From contig JAIFMU010000052.1 of NCBI GenBank assembly GCA_020048285.1, positions 1-64,000 of the forward strand: a DNA stretch of 64,000 nt. Direction: 5' to 3'. The position numbers and the translations under genes were made by a program. Numbering within the stretch: position 1 is the first letter of the stretch; every line of letters begins with the position of its first letter. The stretch is from a bacterium. GTDB taxonomy: Bacteria; Fibrobacterota; Chitinivibrionia; Chitinivibrionales; Chitinivibrionaceae. Under the pieces are notes generated by a model, which was not told the DNA's origin, searched no databases, and saw only the letters and a program-made list of their open reading frames with translations. Positions 1-7,643 of this stretch are shown in pieces.

Positions 1-45
1 GGTAATGAAGTAAGGAAATTGATGGTGATCGGGATGCCCTGTTGA
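1..45 (+). CDS. Possible 3' end of a gene cut by the window edge
   Basis: The first frame is open from base 1 to a TGA at 43-45, giving a 14-residue tail ending in VIGMPC. Only this tail is visible, so its product cannot be named. Its place beside integrase-like arm repeats and a tRNA fragment would suit the last gene of an integrated element, but a chance open stretch of this length is quite possible. Confidence 0.15.
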   Translation, partial: GNEVRKLMVIGMPC

Positions 46-64
46 TCAGTAGTTAATACTACGA

Positions 65-118
65 TATTTCCCGATATTTCCCATTATTTCCCACCTTTGG
101 GTACAACTCAGGGTACAA
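65..118. repeat. Short direct repeats beside the attachment scar
   Basis: TATTTCCC occurs three times at exact 10-base steps (65-72, 75-82, 85-92), followed by two copies of GGGTACAA 12 bases apart (99-106 and 111-118). Helically phased short direct repeats next to a tRNA-fragment att site resemble the arm-type binding sites of tyrosine integrases. The repeats are seen directly; the integrase role is inferred. Confidence 0.45.
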
Positions 119-150
119 TTTTCCCTCCGAAGCCACTGTTTAAGCCATTC

Positions 151-204
151 GGCATCGGTCTGCAAAACCGTGTATCTCCAGTTCGAATCTGGATGCCGCC
201 TCCA
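151..204 (+). tRNA. 3' fragment of tRNA-Cys (GCA), probable attR scar
   Basis: The anticodon arm (loop CTGCAAA, anticodon GCA, at about 160-166), the T arm (stem TCCAG/CTGGA around TTCGAAT) and the 3' acceptor strand TGCCGCC followed by T and CCA (ending at 204) match tRNA-Cys. The 5' acceptor strand GGCGGCA, which should pair with the 3' end, is absent from the preceding 100 bases, and no convincing D arm is visible. It is therefore not a functional gene but the 3' part of one. Such fragments are left at the distal end when an element integrates into the 3' end of a tRNA gene, with the intact copy rebuilt at the other end, here to the left of the window. Confidence 0.75.
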
Positions 205-210
205 AAATTA

Positions 211-244
211 AAGCTCGTAAGATTAAGTTCTTGCGAGCTTTTTT
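211..244 (+). terminator. Rho-independent terminator of the original tRNA-Cys gene
   Basis: A 12-bp stem (211-222 with 229-240, one G-T wobble), a 6-base loop and a run of T follow the tRNA fragment by six bases. It would be the chromosomal terminator left downstream of the integration site. Confidence 0.8.
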
Positions 245-291
245 GTTATGGGCTCAAACGGTCTAGCAATCAATTTCTCATGAAATAGCAC

Positions 292-320
292 TTCCCAATT
301 CATGGTTTCTATTCTACAAT
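292..320 (+). promoter_or_regulatory. Candidate sigma-70 promoter of gltB
   Basis: TTCCCA (292-297) and TACAAT (315-320) are separated by 17 bases, about 30 bases before the chosen gltB start. The -10 is good and the -35 is weak. Confidence 0.4.
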
Positions 321-352
321 GCGTGCGTACTAAAACATTGTCGGGAGAGATC

Positions 353-3300
353 ATGGATAAGATCGGACTGTACCACCCACGCTTTGAACACGACAACTGT
401 GGCGTTGGCTTTGTAGCTGATATCGAAGGCCGTCGCAGTCATGCAATTATAGAACACGGATTGACGATTCTCAAAAATTTGATCCACCGTGGTGCCGTTG
501 GAGGCGACGGGGTCACCGGCGATGGCGCAGGAATGCTGACGCAACTTCCTCACGAACTCTTTCAGCAGGAAGCATACCGTTTGGGGTATTCTCTGCCCGT
601 TGCGGGATCATACGTTGCGGGAATGCTTTTTCTCCCTCAGGATCAACTTCGCCGAACTGCGGCAGAACTGATCATCGCGGAATCGTGCGAAGCAGAAGGA
701 TTTACCATTCACGGCTGGCGCGATGTGCCTGTTGATGAATCTGTTTTGGGGGAGATCGCCCGTAATTCACTGCCGAAAATCCGTCAACTGTTTATCACAA
801 GCTCCGATTGCTTTGGCGAACAGCTCGAGCGTAAATGTTATACCCTTCGCCGCGTGATAGAGCATACCGCAGCGGATCGCGGATTTTCGTTGGAAGAGTT
901 TTTCATGCCATCGTTGTCGTCGCGAACAATCGTTTATAAAGGGATGCTCGTGGGGAAACAGACCGGCGAGTTCTATCCCGATCTGACCAATCCCGATTTC
1001 CGCTCCGCCATCGCCGTGATTCATCAGCGTTACTCCACCAACACGTTCCCGAGCTGGGCGCTGGCACAACCATTTCGAATGGTGGCACATAACGGTGAAA
1101 TCAATACCATTCAAGGGAATATCAAAAAAATGAGCGTGCGAGAACACTCTATGGAGTCAGCACTGTTCGGCGCGGATATTTCAAAACTGAAACCCGTGAT
1201 TCTCCCGGGGAACAGCGATTCGGGATCATTTGACAACGTCTTTGAACTGCTCGTGCAAAGCGGACGATCAATGTCGAACACCATGATGATGATGGTTCCA
1301 GAACCGTTTGGCGATCGATACCACATCTCCCGTGACAAGCGGGACTACTATCTCTATCACACGGCAATTATGGAAGCGTGGGATGGCCCGGCAGCCATGG
1401 TTTTCTGCGACGGAGTTCGAGTGGGCGCTACACTCGATCGAAACGGTCTGCGCCCAGCGCGCTATACCATTACCAACGACGGGCTGTTCGTGCTCGGGTC
1501 AGAAGCGGGAGTTCTTGAATTTGAACCAGATACGGTTCTGCAAAAAGGAAAACTTCAGCCGGGGAAGATGATTCTCATCGACACCGAATCAGGGCGGATA
1601 ATCTATGATCGAGAGATAAAATCCCGCGAATCGCGCCGTCGTCCGTTCCGCCGGTGGCTCGAAGAAGAGCAAGTGGTTCTGTCGGGAATGTTTCACGAAG
1701 GAAGTAGCACGCGCTATAACCCTGAAGAGTTAATCAAGGCGCAACACTATTTTGGTTATACTCGTGAAGACATTGATACTATTATCTTTATGGCAGAACA
1801 ATCGCAGGAACCGATCGGTTCTATGGGGAATGATACGCCACTGCCGTCACTTCTCAAAGAGCCGCAACCACTGCGCCGGTTTTTCCGCCAAAGTTTTGCG
1901 CAAGTGACGAATCCGGCGATCGACCCGTACCGCGAAGCAATGGTGATGTCGCTCATGAGTTTTATCGGGCGCGAAGGGAACTTGCTCGAAGAGTCTCCTG
2001 TTCGTTGTCGCCAGTTAAAACTTCCTCATCCTGTTCTCACCAATGAAGATATGTATCGATTGGCTCATTCTAACCTCGAACGCCTTCCGGTTTATAGCAT
2101 TTCACTCTGCTATAATCGCGATCAACCGCTGGCCGAGGCGTTAGAAAACCTTCAGATTGAAGCAGAAACTGCCGTTGATGCCGGTGCTTCGATCGTGGTT
2201 CTTTCCGATCGCGATGGCGTGGGCAAAAAGTTATCAATTCCCGCAATTCTCGGAATCGCCGCCATAAGTAGTCGGTTGGTTCAGATGGGAAAGCGCCACT
2301 TGGCAGGACTGGTAATCGAAACAGGAGAACCAGTTGATACCTTTGGACTTGCACTTTTGGTTGGCTTTGGAGCTTCGGCGGTAAACCCCTATGCAGCACT
2401 GGAAACGATCGCCGACGGAGCAATTATCAACGCCTATCCAACGCCGGAAATGGGCGTGGACAACTACGTGCAGGCACTGAAAAAAGGACTTATGAAAATC
2501 ATGTCGAAAATGGGCGTTTCTACCATTCGAAGTTATCGTGGTGCCGCACTTTTTGAATCGATTGGTCTCGATAGCGCTTTGGCTGATCGTTTTTTCCCCG
2601 GATTGGTCAATCTGCCCGGAACCTTTGGCATGGATCAGATTGAAATTGAGATTCAATCGCGCACTGCCCGGTGCTGTTCCGATGAAAAACTCCGCACCGG
2701 TGGACTCTATCGCCCTTTGAAAGAGGGCATTCCGCACATGTTGGATGTACAAATCACCAAGCAGTTTCTCGCGGCAGTTCAGGCGAAAGATAGCGAACTC
2801 TATCGCCAGTTTGCCGATAACCTTCACTCCGAAGCAAAACCGTTCTTTATCCGCGATCTATTGGAACTCGTTGCTCATGAACCAATTCCGGTTGATCAGG
2901 TCGAACCGGTCGAAGCAATTCTCGCGCGGTTTTCCGGCGGGGCGATGTCGTTGGGATCGCTTTCACAGGAATCGCATGAAGCTATTGCTGTGGCGTGCAA
3001 TGAGCTGAATGTTCCTTCCAACTGTGGCGAAGGTGGTGAAAGTGTCAATCGCACTGGCACTGAAAAGCGCAGTCGCATTCGGCAGGTCGCCAGTGGACGA
3101 TTTGGGGTTAATCTGGATTATCTCATTGGTGCTGACGAGATTCAGATCAAGATTTCACAAGGAGCAAAACCCGGCGAAGGGGGACAACTTCCCGGGCCAA
3201 AAGTAACACAACTCATTGCCGAAGTGCGCGGTTCGATTCCCGGTGTCACGCTGATTTCACCGCCACCGCATCACGATATCTACTCTATCGAAGATCTTGC

Positions 3301-4735
3301 TCAGTTGATCTATGATCTTCGGTCGGTAAATCAAACAGCGAAAATTTCCGTTAAACTGACATCACAGGCTGGCGTTGGTACCGTTGCCGCCGGTGTGGTC
3401 AAAGCAGGGGCGGATTCGATTATTATCAGTGGACACGATGGCGGAACCGGCGCATCGCCGCTTAGTTCGATTTTTACCACGGGAACGCCCTGGGAAATTG
3501 GCCTTTCCGAAGTTCGACAAACATTGATTCTCAACAAGTTCCGCGATGTGGTCGAAGTCCAAGTAGACGGAAAGCTGTTCACCGGTGACGACATTGTAAA
3601 GGCAGCGATACTCGGCGCTGATCGGTTTGGATTCGCCACGGGACTGCTTATGGCGGTTGGCTGTGTTATGTGCCGCAGTTGCCACAAAAATAACTGTTCA
3701 GTGGGAATTGCAACGCAGGATGAAGACAGGCGCAAGCGGTTCAGAGGAACGGTGGAAAATGTTAAGAACTATCTGATTCTCATGGCGGAAGATACGCGTC
3801 GCGTCATGGCTTCCATCGGTGTGAAAACACTGGCAGAAATTGTCGGCGACATTGCCCGCGTTCAACCGCGAGGAGAAAACCAACCAATCGACACGGCTCC
3901 CATGTTGACAAAGATGGGAACTGCCGGTCGAACAGGCTTTTCCAACCGTTCAGTTCACGGTGATGCAGAACTGATCCGCCGTTTGGCTCCGGCAATTGCC
4001 AGTGGCGTTTCCATGGAAATCGAGGCGCGACTCACCAACCGCGAACGATCTGTCGGTGCGGCGCTTTCTGCTGAAGTGTATAGATCTCACAAAATGAATC
4101 TTCCTGCGGGAACGATTCAATGCCGTTTCACGGGATACGCAGGACAGAGTTTTGGCGCCTTCCTCGCGCCAGGCATCGAGTTCCATCTCTCTGGAGAAGC
4201 TAATGATTACGTGGGAAAAAGTATGTGTGGGGGGCGCATTGTTGTAACTCCACCGAAAGGTTCGTTCTTCCGATCCCACGATTCGGTGGGTGAACGTTTT
4301 GCCGTGCGAAACTGCGGTGCTAAAGCGGTGGTCTGTTCCGTAGGCGATCACTGTTGTGAATACATGACCGGTGGCGTTGTGGTCGTTCTCGATCGCACGG
4401 GGATTAATTTCGGGGCTGGTATGAGTGGCGGGATCGCCTTTGTTCTCGACCGCGATCAGCTTTTTGACACTCGCTGTAACCTCGAATTGGTAGATCTTGA
4501 ACCTGTTGATTCAGTTGAAGATGAATTACTGTTGAAAGGTTTGATTGAAACCCATGCGAAACTGACCGGCAGTCAATATTCTGCGAGAATTATCGAAGAT
4601 TGGCAGGAAGTGCTTCCGCAGTTTGTGAAAGTTGTTCCTGTTGAATATCGCAAAGCCTTAGCTCGTCTGGCAGATCGAGAATCGAGCGACAACGACACCG
4701 CAGCCGTAACCGATGAGGTCGTGGAAGGTGAGTGA
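353..4735 (+). CDS. gltB: Glutamate synthase, large (alpha) subunit
   Basis: Ferredoxin- or NADPH-type glutamate synthase large chain of 1460 residues, the usual length. It moves the amide nitrogen of glutamine to 2-oxoglutarate, making two glutamates, in the cytoplasm. An N-terminal class II glutaminase domain starts with the nucleophile Cys16 after a short propeptide (DNCGVGF). A central domain, an FMN-binding synthase domain (about 800-1170) with the 3Fe-4S ligands C-x5-C-x4-C near 1104-1115, and a C-terminal GXGXG domain follow. The start at 353 is chosen because GGGAGAG precedes it and Cys16 then sits where the family expects it; an upstream in-frame ATG at 302 would add 17 unrelated residues. 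No small subunit gene (gltD) is adjacent. Confidence 0.96.
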   Translation: MDKIGLYHPRFEHDNCGVGFVADIEGRRSHAIIEHGLTILKNLIHRGAVGGDGVTGDGAGMLTQLPHELFQQEAYRLGYSLPVAGSYVAGMLFLPQDQLRRTAAELIIAESCEAEGFTIHGWRDVPVDESVLGEIARNSLPKIRQLFITSSDCFGEQLERKCYTLRRVIEHTAADRGFSLEEFFMPSLSSRTIVYKGMLVGKQTGEFYPDLTNPDFRSAIAVIHQRYSTNTFPSWALAQPFRMVAHNGEINTIQGNIKKMSVREHSMESALFGADISKLKPVILPGNSDSGSFDNVFELLVQSGRSMSNTMMMMVPEPFGDRYHISRDKRDYYLYHTAIMEAWDGPAAMVFCDGVRVGATLDRNGLRPARYTITNDGLFVLGSEAGVLEFEPDTVLQKGKLQPGKMILIDTESGRIIYDREIKSRESRRRPFRRWLEEEQVVLSGMFHEGSSTRYNPEELIKAQHYFGYTREDIDTIIFMAEQSQEPIGSMGNDTPLPSLLKEPQPLRRFFRQSFAQVTNPAIDPYREAMVMSLMSFIGREGNLLEESPVRCRQLKLPHPVLTNEDMYRLAHSNLERLPVYSISLCYNRDQPLAEALENLQIEAETAVDAGASIVVLSDRDGVGKKLSIPAILGIAAISSRLVQMGKRHLAGLVIETGEPVDTFGLALLVGFGASAVNPYAALETIADGAIINAYPTPEMGVDNYVQALKKGLMKIMSKMGVSTIRSYRGAALFESIGLDSALADRFFPGLVNLPGTFGMDQIEIEIQSRTARCCSDEKLRTGGLYRPLKEGIPHMLDVQITKQFLAAVQAKDSELYRQFADNLHSEAKPFFIRDLLELVAHEPIPVDQVEPVEAILARFSGGAMSLGSLSQESHEAIAVACNELNVPSNCGEGGESVNRTGTEKRSRIRQVASGRFGVNLDYLIGADEIQIKISQGAKPGEGGQLPGPKVTQLIAEVRGSIPGVTLISPPPHHDIYSIEDLAQLIYDLRSVNQTAKISVKLTSQAGVGTVAAGVVKAGADSIIISGHDGGTGASPLSSIFTTGTPWEIGLSEVRQTLILNKFRDVVEVQVDGKLFTGDDIVKAAILGADRFGFATGLLMAVGCVMCRSCHKNNCSVGIATQDEDRRKRFRGTVENVKNYLILMAEDTRRVMASIGVKTLAEIVGDIARVQPRGENQPIDTAPMLTKMGTAGRTGFSNRSVHGDAELIRRLAPAIASGVSMEIEARLTNRERSVGAALSAEVYRSHKMNLPAGTIQCRFTGYAGQSFGAFLAPGIEFHLSGEANDYVGKSMCGGRIVVTPPKGSFFRSHDSVGERFAVRNCGAKAVVCSVGDHCCEYMTGGVVVVLDRTGINFGAGMSGGIAFVLDRDQLFDTRCNLELVDLEPVDSVEDELLLKGLIETHAKLTGSQYSARIIEDWQEVLPQFVKVVPVEYRKALARLADRESSDNDTAAVTDEVVEGE

Positions 4736-4766
4736 CTCTTCTCACGGGAACTTTTAAAATGAGAGA

Positions 4767-4795
4767 TTGTACATCTGGTAAAACGGAGGTACAAT
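4767..4795 (+). promoter_or_regulatory. Sigma-70-type promoter of the REC-REC-GGDEF gene
   Basis: TTGTAC (4767-4772) and TACAAT (4790-4795) are 17 bases apart and lie just before the response regulator gene, whose ribosome site is GGGGG at about 4813. The two hexamers also form the inverted pair TTGTAC/GTACAA. Confidence 0.6.
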
Positions 4796-4823
4796 TAATT
4801 TCTACAGTAGAAGGGGGCATTAT

Positions 4824-6077
4824 ATGCATCAAAGAGTACTAATCGTCGAAGATAACCATAGCATCGCACGAATGTTGTCAATTGGCATAGGGAACCGCTA
4901 TGGCCTTCCTGTCGATGTTGTGACTACTTACGCCGATGCTCAGGGGATTTTAGCCGAACAGACTAATTATATTCTCGCTCTTGTTGATGTTGTGCTTCCT
5001 GACTCAATCAACGGCGAACCAATAGACCTTTTGATCAAGAACAAAGTTCCTGTTATTGTTATGACCGGTCTTGAAGATTTGAAAACGCGCAAAGATATTA
5101 TGGCTAAATCAATTTTAGATTATGTCACAAAAAGTCACCCCGAAGATATTGACTATATCATTGAACGTGTCGGCGAAATTCAGCGGAACAGTCGCATCAA
5201 AGTAATTGTAGTCGATGACTCCTCGCTGGCTCGTAGTATTATGGTTAAACTACTAAGAATTCAACAGTTTATTGTGTTCGAAGCGGAAAATGGTGCCGAT
5301 GCACTTGCAATCATCGAAAAAAATCCCGATATCAAAGTGGTTATAACCGATTACAATATGCCAATTATGAATGGTCTCGATCTGACGATTCAAATTCGCC
5401 GCAAATTTCGCCGCGAAGCAATGGCAATTATTGCAATTTCTTCAGAAACAGACTCGGCCATTTCTTCGCAACTTCTCAAGCTTGGCGCCAGCGATTTCAT
5501 TCATAAGCCATTCATAAAAGAGGAGTTTGACTGCCGTATCAACAATACCGTCCGCAGTATCGAAAACCTCGAAAAAATACTCGATCTCGCGAACAAAGAT
5601 TTTCTTACAGGTATGTTCAATCGCCGCCATTTCTTTGCAGCCTATGAAGAGTATCAGAAAGAGTTAATTTCAACTCCGCAACCATTTTCAGTTGCAATGA
5701 TCGACCTGGATAATTTCAAAAAAATTAACGATACTTATGGTCACGATGCGGGGGATCTCGTACTCTCCACGTTTGCGGACATTATTCGCAAAAATATTCG
5801 AGGTGCCGATATTGCCGCACGATTTGGTGGCGAAGAGTTCTGTATCATTCTAAAAAATGCCGGATCTGGCGATGCCGTACGAATTCTTGAGTTGATTCGT
5901 TCCATGTTTGAAAAAACGCCTATTGTACTCCCGAGCAAGGTCGCATTCCAATGTACCGCATCAATTGGACTCTGTTCCGATCCGGGGAAAACCATATCAG
6001 ACATGGTTTCAATTGCAGATCGAAGGCTCTATGGTGCAAAACTCTCGGGGAAAAACAAAATCCAAATAACCGACTAA
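4824..6077 (+). CDS. Response regulator with two REC domains and a GGDEF domain (PleD-like)
   Basis: A cytoplasmic diguanylate cyclase of 417 residues that would make cyclic di-GMP on phosphorylation. REC1 spans about 3-118 with acidic residues E9/D10 and acceptor Asp55; REC2 spans about 125-245 with D131/D132 and acceptor Asp176 in VITDYNMP. The GGDEF domain (about 255-415) carries an intact GGEEF motif near 335 and, five residues before it, an RxxD inhibitory site (RGAD), so product inhibition is likely. The order REC-REC-GGDEF is that of PleD. It has its own promoter and terminator, so it is probably monocistronic. The cognate kinase is not in the window. Confidence 0.92.
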   Translation: MHQRVLIVEDNHSIARMLSIGIGNRYGLPVDVVTTYADAQGILAEQTNYILALVDVVLPDSINGEPIDLLIKNKVPVIVMTGLEDLKTRKDIMAKSILDYVTKSHPEDIDYIIERVGEIQRNSRIKVIVVDDSSLARSIMVKLLRIQQFIVFEAENGADALAIIEKNPDIKVVITDYNMPIMNGLDLTIQIRRKFRREAMAIIAISSETDSAISSQLLKLGASDFIHKPFIKEEFDCRINNTVRSIENLEKILDLANKDFLTGMFNRRHFFAAYEEYQKELISTPQPFSVAMIDLDNFKKINDTYGHDAGDLVLSTFADIIRKNIRGADIAARFGGEEFCIILKNAGSGDAVRILELIRSMFEKTPIVLPSKVAFQCTASIGLCSDPGKTISDMVSIADRRLYGAKLSGKNKIQITD

Positions 6078-6080
6078 TGA

Positions 6081-6116
6081 AAAAGACCCCCGACAAACAG
6101 CTGTCGGGGGTCTTTT
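6081..6116. terminator. Bidirectional terminator between convergent genes
   Basis: A perfect 15-bp stem (6081-6095 with 6102-6116) has A-rich and T-rich ends that serve both strands, between the GGDEF gene (+) and rimO (-). Confidence 0.9.
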
Positions 6117-6142
6117 ATCTCTAAGGGAGTAATGGCGACTGA

Positions 6143-7426
6143 TTAGTCAGAAAAGCGACCGAACAGATCGTAGTCATCGCAATCGAACAGTTTGACCATG
6201 CGAATATCGCCAGGAGTTGCATCGCCATCGATAATCCATACGCGACCATCGACTTCGGGTGCATCGCCCTGTGTGCGACCTTCAAAATTGTAATCGGGAT
6301 TGTCGCTGAGTCGTTCGATTATCACCGGAACTGTTTTTCCAACGCGGGCTTCCTGTTTTTCACGGCTGATATCCTGCTGAATTTCCATAATTAAACCAGC
6401 CCGTTCAACAGAAACTTCCGGTTCAATCTGATCGTCCATTTTCTCTGCACGCGTTCCCTCCTCGGGCGAATAAGGAAACACTCCGAGTTTTTCAAACTTT
6501 GCCCATTTGATAAACTCGACAACTTCTGCCACGTCCTCTTCGGTTTCACCAGGAAATCCAAGAATAAATGTGGTTCGAATGGTCGCATCAGGCACTTTAC
6601 TCCGAATTTTTTCGATCAGTTCATAGGTTCCCGCTTTTCCGGGACGACGGCCCATACGTTTGAGAACCGGATCGGCGATATGCTGAAGTGGCATGTCAAA
6701 GTAGGAACAGAGCCGCGGTTCAGATCCAACCAAATCGAGGAGTTTGTCGCTTACCAATGAAGGGTGAAGGTACATCATACGAATCCATGGAAAACTCGTT
6801 TCATCGAGAAGAGCGCGCAGAAGATCTGCGAGATCCTTGCCAAATTCACGTCCGTAGGCTGTTGTATCCTGTGATACGACAATCAGTTCCTTAACACCCT
6901 GAGCTTCGAGCCACTTCGCTTCATTGATAACATCTTCCCAAGGACGACTGACAAATCCACCGCGAATTTCTGGAATAATACAAAAGGCGCAACGATGTGA
7001 ACACCCTTCGGATATTTTGATGTACTGCGAAGCAAGTGGTTCTGAAAGAATGCGATTGAACGAACGAGTTCCATCTTTCAAGGTAAAATACTCTGCTAGT
7101 TCATCAATCCAATCTTTTGTGCCGATCCAAAGATCCACTTCGGGGAACTCTTTGGCAACTTCTTCGCGATATCGTTCTGAAAAACAACCAGATACAACGA
7201 GTGTTTTGTCTTCGCGATTCTCTTTGATCTGTCCCATTCCCAAAATGGTATCGATCGCTTCTTTCGTCGCATCTTCGATAAAGGAACAGGTATTGACGAT
7301 GATAATATCTGCGTTTTCACAAGAATCGATGATTTTAAAACCATTTGCGGCCATGTAACCAGTGATATTTTCGCCATCGACGAAATTTTTTGAACAGCCG
7401 AGATTATAAAGAGAAACTGTTTTCAT
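6143..7426 (-). CDS. rimO: Ribosomal protein S12 methylthiotransferase
   Basis: A radical-SAM enzyme of 427 residues that adds a methylthio group to the conserved aspartate of ribosomal protein S12. The N-terminal MTTase domain has its cluster cysteines in NLGCSKN, VNTCSFI and SGCFSE; the radical SAM motif CSHRCAFC follows near residue 150; a C-terminal TRAM domain ends in the acidic VKLFDCDDYDLFG tail. RimO rather than MiaB is favoured by the S12-type N-terminus and the EGCSHRCAFCIIPEIRG context. The start at 7426 is preceded by AAAGGA at a good distance; the frame extends eight codons further upstream. Confidence 0.94.
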   Translation of the reverse strand: MKTVSLYNLGCSKNFVDGENITGYMAANGFKIIDSCENADIIIVNTCSFIEDATKEAIDTILGMGQIKENREDKTLVVSGCFSERYREEVAKEFPEVDLWIGTKDWIDELAEYFTLKDGTRSFNRILSEPLASQYIKISEGCSHRCAFCIIPEIRGGFVSRPWEDVINEAKWLEAQGVKELIVVSQDTTAYGREFGKDLADLLRALLDETSFPWIRMMYLHPSLVSDKLLDLVGSEPRLCSYFDMPLQHIADPVLKRMGRRPGKAGTYELIEKIRSKVPDATIRTTFILGFPGETEEDVAEVVEFIKWAKFEKLGVFPYSPEEGTRAEKMDDQIEPEVSVERAGLIMEIQQDISREKQEARVGKTVPVIIERLSDNPDYNFEGRTQGDAPEVDGRVWIIDGDATPGDIRMVKLFDCDDYDLFGRFSD

Positions 7427-7643
7427 GAAAATCCTTTTTTGATGATTCAAACTGTACGTATAAAGTCACAATTTGAAAGATATTACCTCTCGCTTGTAAC
7501 TTAAATAGGTAGAACTTGAACCATTTTCTTTTGTTTACCAATTCGGGGGGAAATATAGTACCTCGATCGATTCTCCGGTGAGCAGAAATGTATTATTTGC
7601 CAGATCGGTGACATTACGCATGTTGACAGTAACGATAATCAGT

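Noticed and set aside
131-204. Complete tRNA-Cys gene
   Set aside because: The acceptor strand GGCGGCA is missing at the 5' side and no D arm can be folded, so only a fragment is supported.
97-288. 63-codon frame across the tRNA-Cys fragment
   Set aside because: It runs through the tRNA fragment and the terminator stem and has no ribosome site.
4767-4796. TTGTAC/GTACAA inverted pair as an operator
   Set aside because: The two half-sites are the -35 and -10 hexamers at 17-base spacing, which explains them fully.
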